Positions 38,675-47,274 of a stretch of DNA of 64,000 bases are shown piece by piece. The DNA lies in NCBI GenBank assembly GCA_903887415.1, contig CAISPO010000038.1:124001-188000 (forward strand), written 5' to 3'. The stretch's first letter is position 1; the number at the start of each line of letters is the position of its first letter. Both the position numbers and the translations under genes were made by a program. This DNA is from an uncultured Bacteroidota bacterium. GTDB taxonomy: Bacteria > Bacteroidota > Bacteroidia > Chitinophagales > Chitinophagaceae. Below the pieces are notes generated by a model. It was given only the letters and a program-made list of their open reading frames with translations, was not told the origin of the DNA and ran no database searches.

Positions 38675-39263
38675 ACGTCACTTTTTGTTGTTCAGTTTTC
38701 ATTATTTTTTTCTGCAGCATATTCCTCGCCTGGTGCACATGCCAGTGAGAAGTGCCCTCGCTTATATCCAGTTGTTTCGAAATTTCCTTATGGTTGTACC
38801 CGTCAAACACAAACAGGTTGAATACCGTCCTCGTCATAACAGGTAAGAGCTGTATCACCTTCACCATCTCCCGGAAATCCATATTCTCTATCGCCTCATT
38901 GCTCACGGAGAGATTGCTCTCTTCCGCCGGTATCGAATTCACATGCATGATCATTTCTTCCTTCAGTGCGGTGTTCCTCAGGTAGTCCAGGCAGGTGTTT
39001 ACCATTATCCGTTGCATCCACCCTGCAAAAGAGCCTGCATTCTTAAAATTTTCTACCTGGGTGAATACTTTGAGGAAACCGTCATTGAGCAATTGCTCTG
39101 CATCTTCCATGCTCCGGGCATACCTCGCACATACCTTCAGGAGCGGGCTATAGTATGCCCTGTACAGGTGCTCCTGTAATGCCCGGTCTTTTTTCCGGCA
39201 CCCTGCTATTATTTCCTGTTCAGAATATGCGGGCATAAGATGAGGTACATCGCCGCTCACCAC
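38655..39263 (-). CDS. ECF-family RNA polymerase sigma factor
   Basis: region 2 LYRAYYSPLLKVCARYARSMEDAEQLLNDGFLKVFTQVENFKNAGSFAGWMQRIMVNTCLDYLR; region 4 LPVMTRTVFNLFVFDGYNHKEISKQLDISEGTSHWHVHQARNML. Confidence 0.95.
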   Translation of the reverse strand: MVSGDVPHLMPAYSEQEIIAGCRKKDRALQEHLYRAYYSPLLKVCARYARSMEDAEQLLNDGFLKVFTQVENFKNAGSFAGWMQRIMVNTCLDYLRNTALKEEMIMHVNSIPAEESNLSVSNEAIENMDFREMVKVIQLLPVMTRTVFNLFVFDGYNHKEISKQLDISEGTSHWHVHQARNMLQKKIMKTEQQKVTYEAKRI

Positions 39264-39833
39264 AATAGGTAAGCCGGGGTATTAACAATAGTAAGTTACT
39301 GATTTTTCTTCATTCTTTGTTTTTTATAAGTGCATCTTCACACCGGTTTGCCTAAATTGATTGATAGTGTTTCAGGGGCTGCCCGTATTGCCGGCCTGTA
39401 TCTTTATTTTATCATAGATACCAGTTTAGCGGTTTTGAGGGGCTTTTTTTAAACTGGAAAGGCGCCTTTCGCAGCTCAATTAAAGAACCCTTACTATAAT
39501 AGACGATAAACGGAGTAGGAATCTTGGGTTTTCCCGGAAAATATTTTTAGCTTTTAACAAATTATCTATTTTAATTATAGCAAAAATACCCATTTATACA
39601 CAAATGAAAATTACTTCTTACATTTGTGCTTATGAGTGATATAAATATTTTAGCGGGTTGCGTTCAATGGGCAGATAATAAATGTGCAAGAATTTTTAAA
39701 GAGAGTGGATATAGTTCGTGTTACTGGGATGCCGTTAAGGTATGGAAGGGATTAAGGGATGAATATAGGATTGCTAGATTTAATATTCATTTCCAACTCT
39801 CATCCTTACTACTTATTCATTAGTGTCTAGCTT

Positions 39834-40349
39834 TTAATCTGTGAGCTTCGAGATTGACACAAAGTAATCTGGAGAATCTGTCTTTTCTCCCTCGCTGCCA
39901 TTGTCCATACTAGGCATCAAGACGACAGATATTTTCCCTTTCTTATATGCTAGAGATAAGCCACCTGTAGAAGTAAACGACTCTATATATTTAAATCCCA
40001 ATCTGTTAAGCTCGCCTTTCAACGCCAAATACTCTTTCGTGCGTTTTGTAGAATACTCTACTCTTTTAGAATGTACTGTCGTATTGTCGCTGTTATAAAC
40101 ATTGCATTTGCGAAAACGCCATTCATTTGAAAATTTTTTTCCTTCTCTATCGTACGACTTACATGCTTGGCGAAATTCATCTTCTGTACTTTTATTAAAA
40201 AAGAAACCCCTTGCGGTCAAATACGTGTCCAATCTATCATCGCTCATATCTAACAGCTTAATAAGTTCATTAATAGTAAGTACGTTTTGAGTATACCCTG
40301 CAGGGGATATTAATAAAAAGGTTATCAAAAAGAGAGCTTTCATCGACAT
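39834..40349 (-). CDS. hypothetical secreted protein
   Basis: 171 aa, N-terminal signal peptide (MSMKALFLITFLLISPAGYTQN). Confidence 0.6.
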   Translation of the reverse strand: MSMKALFLITFLLISPAGYTQNVLTINELIKLLDMSDDRLDTYLTARGFFFNKSTEDEFRQACKSYDREGKKFSNEWRFRKCNVYNSDNTTVHSKRVEYSTKRTKEYLALKGELNRLGFKYIESFTSTGGLSLAYKKGKISVVLMPSMDNGSEGEKTDSPDYFVSISKLTD

Positions 40350-40465
40350 GAGATAAAGTTACAATTAGTTTCACCACTCGCAAGAGTTTAGTATTATTAC
40401 GTATAAGTGGGTATTATTACCAAAAAAATTGTGGTACCGAGATAATGCCATTTGGCCTGCGAAAA

Positions 40466-40560
40466 TCGCCTTAATCAAGTATACGTGCGCTTTGCGGCCT
40501 TGAAAACAAAACACGGGAACTGCGCCTTTGCGCCTTGGCGAGACACCTTTTTTTGCGAGG
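40466..40560. repeat. dispersed intergenic repeat (copy D2)
   Basis: atcgcc...gtgcgctttgcggccttgaaaac...tgcgcctttgcgcc; resembles 18174-18250. Confidence 0.55.
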
Positions 40561-40585
40561 CACACCTTCCGTTCCGGCAAAAACA

Positions 40586-40614
40586 AAACCGTCCCGGGAT
40601 CTCCAGGACGGTTT
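40586..40614 (-). terminator. intrinsic terminator of rpmI-rplT
   Basis: minus-strand RNA AAACCGUCC-U-GG-agauc-CC-G-GGACGGUUU, 22 bp past the rplT stop. Confidence 0.8.
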
Positions 40615-40635
40615 CAATATCATTGAGTCTTCTGC

Positions 40636-40980
40636 TTATTTTACTTCAGCGCACAGCTTCTTGAAAGATTCCGGCTCATTCATAGCCAGGTCAGCCAGCA
40701 CTTTGCGGTTCAGGTCTATGCCTTTAGCGGCAAGTTTGCCTATGAACTGCGAGTAGCTCATGCCTTCTTCGCGCACCGCGGCGTTGATACGCACGATCCA
40801 CAAAGAACGGTAGTCGCGCTTTTTCAGCTTACGGCCTACGAATTTATAGCCCTGGCCTTTCTCCAGTACGTTTTTGGCAACGGTATATACGTTTTTACGC
40901 TTACCATAGAAGCCTTTCGCTTCTTTCAGTATTTTCTTTCTTCTCGCGCGTGATGCAACTGCATTTACGGAACGTGGCAT
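40636..40980 (-). CDS. rplT: 50S ribosomal protein L20
   Basis: [68 protein letters not shown]. Confidence 0.98.
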   Translation of the reverse strand: MPRSVNAVASRARRKKILKEAKGFYGKRKNVYTVAKNVLEKGQGYKFVGRKLKKRDYRSLWIVRINAAVREEGMSYSQFIGKLAAKGIDLNRKVLADLAMNEPESFKKLCAEVK

Positions 40981-41115
40981 AACTATTAAAATTTAAAGAT
41001 CCAGAAACCAAATTCCAAAAGGAGTTCCGGTTATGGGCTATTTATAAAAAATTATTTCAAACAACTCTCTTCTTTCCAGATCCACCTTGGATTTTGGAAT
41101 TTTATTTTTGGGATT

Positions 41116-41322
41116 TTATCCTATCACCAGCATCCTCTTCACAAGGCGTGCATTGGTTGGGTGCACCAAACCATGTATGCGCAAACCGCGCTTACGCGAT
41201 TTTGATTTTTTGGTCAGCAGATGGCTCTTAAATGCCTTATACCTGCGGATCTTGCCCGTACCTGTAACCCTGAATGTTTTCTTTGCACGTGAGTGCGTCT
41301 TTATTTTTGGCATCGTATTCAA
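41116..41322 (-). CDS. rpmI: 50S ribosomal protein L35
   Basis: [45 protein letters not shown]; true start probably the second Met (41316). Confidence 0.96.
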   Translation of the reverse strand: MNTMPKIKTHSRAKKTFRVTGTGKIRRYKAFKSHLLTKKSKSRKRGLRIHGLVHPTNARLVKRMLVIG

Positions 41323-41333
41323 ATTTGGGATGG

Positions 41334-41341
41334 CAAAGGTA
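41334..41341 (-). promoter_or_regulatory. possible -7 box of rpmI-rplT
   Basis: CAAAGGTA on + = TACCTTTG on -, 11 nt before the first ATG; no clear -33. Confidence 0.3.
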
Positions 41342-41545
41342 ATGAAAAAAAACTATTGAATACGGAAAAACCAATATTTTTATTTTTACTGCCATCAAAT
41401 TTACAAAACATTAAATATAAAGCCACAATTTCGCACTATTCCTTCTTCATTGCATGATTATCTCCGTTTTGGCGTTATAATACTATAGCAAATCCGTAAC
41501 AGGGATTGCTTTTTACTTATTACTTTTTACTTTTGACTTAATATT

Positions 41546-42121
41546 ATGGCTGTACTACGATTCAGGGTTTCTTGGGAAGACGATGACCAGACCTACCGGG
41601 ACATAGAAATTTTGGGCAATCAGACCTTTTTGGATTTTCATAAGGTCATCATTTCGGCTTATGAATTCGATGGCAAGCACCCGGCATCTTTTTATGAAAG
41701 CAATGACAAATGGACTTATGGCCGCGAGCTGAACTCGGAGGTATTGGTTAATAAAAAGGATGCCCCTGCATTGTCGATGCTCAAAACCCCGGTATCTGCC
41801 CTGGTCACCAATCCCGATCAGAAGTTCATATACGTTTATGACCCTGCAAAAAAATGGACCTTCATGGCTGAGCTGATAGGGGTGAGCAAGGATGAAACGC
41901 CCCGAAGGGTTTATCCGTTCCTGCTCCGCAAGGAGGGCATTGCGCCTGCTCAGTACGGTATCAAGGGTGTGAACCCTGATAAAATAATGGAGATAGAAGA
42001 AAAATATGACCTTGGCGCCGATGAAATGGCCGAAGGCTTCGGCAACGAAGGCGAAGGCGCAGAAGAAAGCTCCGAAAGTTCAGAAAATGTAGCCGAAGAT
42101 CTCGGCGGCTTTGACGAGTAG
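41546..42121 (+). CDS. plasmid pRiA4b ORF-3-like domain protein
   Basis: LRFRVSWEDDDQTYRDIEILGNQTFLDFHKVIISAYEFDGKHPASFY; acidic C-terminal tail. Confidence 0.75.
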   Translation: MAVLRFRVSWEDDDQTYRDIEILGNQTFLDFHKVIISAYEFDGKHPASFYESNDKWTYGRELNSEVLVNKKDAPALSMLKTPVSALVTNPDQKFIYVYDPAKKWTFMAELIGVSKDETPRRVYPFLLRKEGIAPAQYGIKGVNPDKIMEIEEKYDLGADEMAEGFGNEGEGAEESSESSENVAEDLGGFDE

Positions 42122-42181
42122 TTCGATGTGCGACATCTCAAAAATTTGACACATCGGGGGGCTTACTTCAACCAACCAAAC

Positions 42182-43147
42182 ATGGATCACGTAACTCATT
42201 CCACCTCACCCTCCCCTTGGGGGTTCACGCCAGGGAAGGAGCGGAACTCGGGGGAGAGGTACCTCTACATCATCGCCGGCCCCACAGCCGTGGGTAAAAC
42301 AGCAATAGCCATGCAGGTGGCGCAGCAGTTAGGTACTGCCATCATATCCGCCGACAGCAGGCAATGCTATAAAGAAATGACCATCGGCACCGCAAAGCCA
42401 TCGCCGGCGGAATTACAGGCTGTAAAACATTTCTTCGTTGATGAGTACCCAGTAACCACTCAGCTTAGTGCCGCCGACTATGAATCTTTAGCGCTCGGAT
42501 ACCTTAATGAGATATTCACCACCCACAACACTGCAGTAGTCTGCGGTGGCACTGGCCTGTACATAAAAGCCCTTTGCGACGGGCTTGATGAAATGCCACA
42601 GACCGACCCGGTAATTGTAAAGCACATAACCGATGAATATATGCTGCGCGGCTTTGAATGGCTGCAGCAGGCGGTACAAAAAGAAGATTCTGAGTTTTAT
42701 GGCCAGGGCGAGATCGGTAACCCAGCCCGGATGTTGCGCGCTCTTTCCTTTATCCGCAGCACCGGCAGCAGCATCACCCAATACCGTACACAGGCAAAAA
42801 AACAAAGGCCATTCAAAATTATTAAAGCCGGCCTTGAGCTGCAACGCGAACAATTGTATTCCCGTATCAATGCCCGCGTAGATCAGATGATGGAACAGGG
42901 ACTGCTTGCAGAAGTTGAGAAACTATACCCTTACCGGAGTCTTAAAAACCTGCAATCCGTAGGCTACACCGAGCTCTTCGACTACATGGACGGAAAATGC
43001 TCGCTACAGGCAGCAGTTGACAAAATAAAACAACACACCCGCAACTACGCCAAGCGCCAGGTAACCTGGTTCAAAAAAGATACCGGGATAAACTGGTTCA
43101 GCGCAGATGATAAAGACATTGCAGAAAAGATATTGACGCTGAAATAA
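42182..43147 (+). CDS. miaA: tRNA dimethylallyltransferase
   Basis: YIIAGPTAVGKTAIAMQVAQQLGTAIISADSRQCYKEMTIGTAKPS, GGTGLYIKALCDGLD, NYAKRQVTWF; start taken as 42182 (track ORF from 42128). Confidence 0.95.
   Translation: MDHVTHSTSPSPWGFTPGKERNSGERYLYIIAGPTAVGKTAIAMQVAQQLGTAIISADSRQCYKEMTIGTAKPSPAELQAVKHFFVDEYPVTTQLSAADYESLALGYLNEIFTTHNTAVVCGGTGLYIKALCDGLDEMPQTDPVIVKHITDEYMLRGFEWLQQAVQKEDSEFYGQGEIGNPARMLRALSFIRSTGSSITQYRTQAKKQRPFKIIKAGLELQREQLYSRINARVDQMMEQGLLAEVEKLYPYRSLKNLQSVGYTELFDYMDGKCSLQAAVDKIKQHTRNYAKRQVTWFKKDTGINWFSADDKDIAEKILTLK
42192..42260. repeat. REP-like palindromic element (copy R2) within the 5' end of miaA
   Basis: AACTCATTCCACCTCACCCTCCCCTTGGGGGTTCACGCCAGGGAAGGAGCGGAACTCGGGGGAGAGG, matches R1. 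Confidence 0.8.
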
Positions 43148-43170
43148 TGGAGTTAAAGAATATGGGCAGT

Positions 43171-43236
43171 CGTGGAGAAAATTCCCCCTTGCCGCGTAGG
43201 TGGTGTGCAGCCAGCGAAGGGGGTTAAGGGGATGCA
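43171..43236. repeat. dispersed element (copy C1)
   Basis: attcccccttgccgcgtaggtggtgtgcagccagcgaagggggttaaggggatg; matches reverse complement of 53661-53723. Confidence 0.7.
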
Positions 43237-43313
43237 GCTCTAGCGAGGAAAATTTTCCATGCCATTTTTTTAACGTAAATTGCTTTTTTTAATACGCTTG
43301 AAATGCGATACCG

Positions 43314-45239
43314 ATGAAAATCAAAATCATACTTATATGCAGCGCCCTGCTGATGCTCACTTTAAACAGTTATGCGCAGCAGCACAGAAAACATTCAGGC
43401 AATAAAACCACGCTCGCCGACCCAGGTGAAGATGATTATGATGTAAAATATCTCCGGTTCAACCTCAACGTTACCGATACTTCTGTCCATATCAGCGGTG
43501 ATGTATCCACCACGGCCCAGGTAGTTGCGGACTCCATGACTGCATACGTTTTCGAGCTGGATACACTCATGACGATTGATGCTGCAACAGTCGATGGCGT
43601 GTCGTGTACACTTACTACCAGTGGTTCTGTCAGGACATTAACCCTGCCCTGGACGCTTGCAGCGGGCTCCATGTTCACAGCGCAGATATTTTATCATGGC
43701 GTACCGCCGCCTGGCGGTGGTTTTTTTAACGGTCTTACTCATGCCGTTTCTTCAGGGGGAACCAACATGGTTTACACCATCAGCGATCCATGGGTAGCCC
43801 TGGACTGGTGGCCGGCAAAACAATCGGTTGACGACAAAATAGACTCGGTGGATATGTTTGTTACCGTTCCATCGGGTGTTGCAGATGGCAGCAATGGGGT
43901 ACTGGTGAACGTTGACACCAGTTCAACTCCGGGCTTCGCTACTTATCATTGGCAGACGCACTACCCTATTACGTACTACCTCATATCCATTGCAGTAGCC
44001 CGCTATGCCCAGGAAAAATACTATCACCATTTCCCTGGCAGCACAGATTCCATGCTCATCCAGAATTTCTTCCTGGATACAGCTACATTTTATCCTTCCT
44101 ACAAAGCCAACTTTGATAGCCTTGGGCTGATACTTGATTATTATGATTCACTCTATGGCAGGTATCCCTTCTGGCAGGAGAAATATGGCGTTTGCTATAC
44201 TACCTTGCCCGGCGGCATGGAACACCAGACTATGACCACCATAGGTGTGCCTTACACCTGGACGATAGCGCATGAGCTCACCCACCAGTGGTTCGGGGAT
44301 CATGTCAGCTATCTCACCTGGGGAGATGTATGGCTGAGCGAGGGCTTTGCAACTTTCGACGAGCAATTGTTCTATGAGCATTTCTGGGGGCCCGCAGCCG
44401 GTTTTGGCCGCCGGAATTATTACCTCAATATGGCCTTTGGGGATGCCTGCGGAGAGCTTTATGTAACGGATACCACAACAGCCAACACATTGTTCTATCA
44501 GCCCACTGTCTATGCCAAAGGGCAAGGTGTGGTGACCATGCTGCGGTACCTTGCGCCGCAGGATAGCCTGTTCTTCAAAGGGCTGCGTACCTATCAGCAA
44601 ACCTACGGCTTCAGCAATGCAAGTACAGCAGACCTGAAGGCGATCATGGAAACAGCTTATGGCGGCATGAACCTGGATACATTTTTCCATCAGTGGGTCT
44701 ATGGAAAGGGCTTCCCTGTCTATGCCGTAAGATGGAACCAAACCGGCTCAAGCGTAGCTGTCCGGCTGGTGCAAACCCGCTCCTGCCCCTCCTCATACGA
44801 TACTACTTTCAGCACTCCGCTGGAACTGGAACTTCATTCCGGCTCACTGGATACGATCATAAAGGTGTACAACAATGTGGATACACAATGGTACACGTTC
44901 AACTGGGCGCCAACCATAGATACAGTTATGCTCAACCCTGATATCTGGACGATCTGTAAGCAAATTGGGCACGCTATACATGATCCGGGACTGGGCGTAA
45001 CTACGATTGTACAGGGAGCGTTAAAAGTCTCTCCTAACCCATCCTCAAATAACTGGCAAATTGACGGCCTTACAGAAAATACAGCGCTGACACTTACCGA
45101 TATAAATGGCCGTATAATATGGAAAGGAAAAAGTAGCAAGGGCACTACAGTAATACCCGGCGATAAACTACCTCCCGGCGATTACTTCCTAAAGCCGGGA
45201 GACGGGAACACGGATAGTATTAAGCTGGTGCATTGGTAG
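43314..45239 (+). CDS. M1-family aminopeptidase-like metallopeptidase with T9SS-type C-terminus
   Basis: HELTHQWFGDHVSYLTWGDVWLSEGFATF (HExxH-x18-E), PGGMEHQT; C-terminus LKVSPNPSSNNWQIDGL...PGDYFLKPG. Confidence 0.93.
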   Translation: MKIKIILICSALLMLTLNSYAQQHRKHSGNKTTLADPGEDDYDVKYLRFNLNVTDTSVHISGDVSTTAQVVADSMTAYVFELDTLMTIDAATVDGVSCTLTTSGSVRTLTLPWTLAAGSMFTAQIFYHGVPPPGGGFFNGLTHAVSSGGTNMVYTISDPWVALDWWPAKQSVDDKIDSVDMFVTVPSGVADGSNGVLVNVDTSSTPGFATYHWQTHYPITYYLISIAVARYAQEKYYHHFPGSTDSMLIQNFFLDTATFYPSYKANFDSLGLILDYYDSLYGRYPFWQEKYGVCYTTLPGGMEHQTMTTIGVPYTWTIAHELTHQWFGDHVSYLTWGDVWLSEGFATFDEQLFYEHFWGPAAGFGRRNYYLNMAFGDACGELYVTDTTTANTLFYQPTVYAKGQGVVTMLRYLAPQDSLFFKGLRTYQQTYGFSNASTADLKAIMETAYGGMNLDTFFHQWVYGKGFPVYAVRWNQTGSSVAVRLVQTRSCPSSYDTTFSTPLELELHSGSLDTIIKVYNNVDTQWYTFNWAPTIDTVMLNPDIWTICKQIGHAIHDPGLGVTTIVQGALKVSPNPSSNNWQIDGLTENTALTLTDINGRIIWKGKSSKGTTVIPGDKLPPGDYFLKPGDGNTDSIKLVHW

Positions 45240-45323
45240 TTTTTATGAAGCGGCTGCATACGAGTCGCCCCTTCGAGTAAACAATATGCTGCATACTAGT
45301 CCTTGAAAAGTTAGTATGAGGAC

Positions 45324-45414
45324 TGCGTTACACCTCCCCTCCTGTTTTTAGGAGGGTATGACCGGCGCTAGCGCCGGTCTGGGGTGGTTGACTCGCGCCC
45401 GGCAGTGTGCTCAT
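45324..45414. repeat. dispersed two-hairpin element (copy B)
   Basis: matches 30879-30970; ACCGGCGC-ta-GCGCCGGT. Confidence 0.8.
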
Positions 45415-45433
45415 TTGTCTTCTTGAAACAAAC

Positions 45434-46570
45434 TTAACGATGAGGTCCAACCGCATCCATCATCACTTTAGTAAAAGTCTCCCAGGTATATTTTTTCTTT
45501 TCTTCCAGTATATTTTCGTGCAAGCCAGGTATTGAATCTGGCTCAAAAAACTTCAGTATAGCCGTTGCAATTGATGTAGGGTCTGGCTCCGCCACGAAGC
45601 CAACCTGGCCATCAGGTACCACCTCTGCAAGGCCACCCACATTGGTCACCACCATTGGCTTTTCAAAATGAAAGGCGATCTGGGTAATACCGCTCTGTGT
45701 AGCATGTTTGTAAGGCTGCACCACCAGGTCTGCCGCGCTGAAGTAGTAGCGCACCTCACTGTTTGGGATGAAGTCCGTTTTTAAATGAACCTTGTTTTGC
45801 AGTTGGCGGTGTTCTATGATGCTGTTATTCTTGGCTTCCACATCCTTATTATAGTATTCACCTGCGGCTATCAGTTCTATGCCTGCCGCCCGTATCCGTT
45901 CGTCTGCCATTGCTTCCAGCAACCAGTCCAAGCCTTTATATTCCCTTATAAACCCGAAGAAAAGTATATATTTTTTACTCGGATTAATTTTCAGTTTTTC
46001 GCAGGCAGCTTGCTTGCTCACCGCCTCATGGTAACTGTCATAAACCGGATGCGGGGTAAAAAACGATGGCTTATCCGTAAAGGTTTTTACATCCTTCAGC
46101 ACATCCTTGCTCATCGTCACAAACGCATCCACGGCCTTAATAAAATACCTTGTGAATTGCGGATCTCCCGGCCTTTTTTCATGCGGTATGATATTGTCAA
46201 CAATACATACTACGCGGGTATGTTTATTCTTCTTAGCCTTCCTCAATATAGTGCCGAAGCATGGCCCCATAAAAGGCAGCCAGTATTTCACGATCACAAG
46301 GTCATACTTCTCCCGGTTCATCGCCGCGCCCACACTTAGCCAGTTCATTGGGTTCACAGAATTAACCACCCTAAGTATCTTCAGCCCTGCCGGCGCAGGT
46401 TCGTCGGTAAACTGCGTCTTCCCGGGAAACAGGAACGAAGGGTATTGCAGCGAAAAAGAATAGATCGTAACATCATGCCCCTGCTGCTGTAGCTGGTAGG
46501 CCAGCCGCTCATTGAACGCCGCCAGTCCGCCGCGCAAGGGATGCGCCGTACCCAGTATGGCTATTTTCAT
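45434..46570 (-). CDS. GT4-like glycosyltransferase
   Basis: HPLRGGLAAFNERLAYQLQQQGHDVTIYSF; KYILFFGFIREYKGLDWLLEAMA; KPMVVTNVGGLAEVVPDGQVGFVAEP. Confidence 0.92.
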   Translation of the reverse strand: MKIAILGTAHPLRGGLAAFNERLAYQLQQQGHDVTIYSFSLQYPSFLFPGKTQFTDEPAPAGLKILRVVNSVNPMNWLSVGAAMNREKYDLVIVKYWLPFMGPCFGTILRKAKKNKHTRVVCIVDNIIPHEKRPGDPQFTRYFIKAVDAFVTMSKDVLKDVKTFTDKPSFFTPHPVYDSYHEAVSKQAACEKLKINPSKKYILFFGFIREYKGLDWLLEAMADERIRAAGIELIAAGEYYNKDVEAKNNSIIEHRQLQNKVHLKTDFIPNSEVRYYFSAADLVVQPYKHATQSGITQIAFHFEKPMVVTNVGGLAEVVPDGQVGFVAEPDPTSIATAILKFFEPDSIPGLHENILEEKKKYTWETFTKVMMDAVGPHR

Positions 46571-47265
46571 TTGAAAAGGGTTTTAAAATCCACCTGTGCC
46601 GCATCATAATCCACGGGGATGCCAATGTCTATAAAATAATCCTCGCTTACATAACCATAAAAGCCCTTTTCCTTCACAAACCGTTCCAGGTAATCTTTTT
46701 CAAAAGAAAATTTCTCCGGCAACTTCCGTCCCAGGAAGGCCTCCCTATTTAGAAAATATGCCCCACCATTTATCAACCCTTCTTCTTTAAAATGCTTTTC
46801 TTCAAACGAAGTGATAACACCCGCTGCGTTGGCATTCACCACCCCATAACGGTCAAATTTGTGCATCTTCTTTAAGGCAAGCGTTACCTCGGCATTCTTG
46901 CTTTTATGAAATCTGTATTGCTCTTTCAAACCCACCTTAAACATCGTATCTCCATTCAGCACCGCCACATCATCAGTCTCCGCTTCCTCCATAGCCGCAA
47001 GTATGCCGCCGCCCGTTCCCAACGGTTCAGTTTCTATTACACAGTCCACCTCAAATGGCAGGTCCTGGTCTTCCAGCCAGTCGGTCACTACCTTATGCTT
47101 ATACCCCAGCGACAAGATCACTCGCGTAGCCCCCTGCTGGTTCACATATTCAAACAGATAAGAAAGGAACGGCTTGCCATTCACCGGCGCCATACACTTA
47201 GGATAAGCCCCTATCACTTCCTTCAGCCTCGTTCCCAGCCCTCCGGCTAATATGATTACTTCCAT
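46567..47265 (-). CDS. hddC: nucleotidyltransferase, likely D-glycero-alpha-D-manno-heptose 1-phosphate guanylyltransferase
   Basis: MEVIILAGGLGTRLKEVIGAYPKCMAPVNGKPFLSYL; adjacent to HddA-like kinase. Confidence 0.85.
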   Translation of the reverse strand: MEVIILAGGLGTRLKEVIGAYPKCMAPVNGKPFLSYLFEYVNQQGATRVILSLGYKHKVVTDWLEDQDLPFEVDCVIETEPLGTGGGILAAMEEAETDDVAVLNGDTMFKVGLKEQYRFHKSKNAEVTLALKKMHKFDRYGVVNANAAGVITSFEEKHFKEEGLINGGAYFLNREAFLGRKLPEKFSFEKDYLERFVKEKGFYGYVSEDYFIDIGIPVDYDAAQVDFKTLFK

Positions 47266-47274
47266 TTTGATAAG

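Noticed and set aside
44148-44741. 197-aa minus-strand ORF
   Set aside because: Antisense to the M1 peptidase active-site region.
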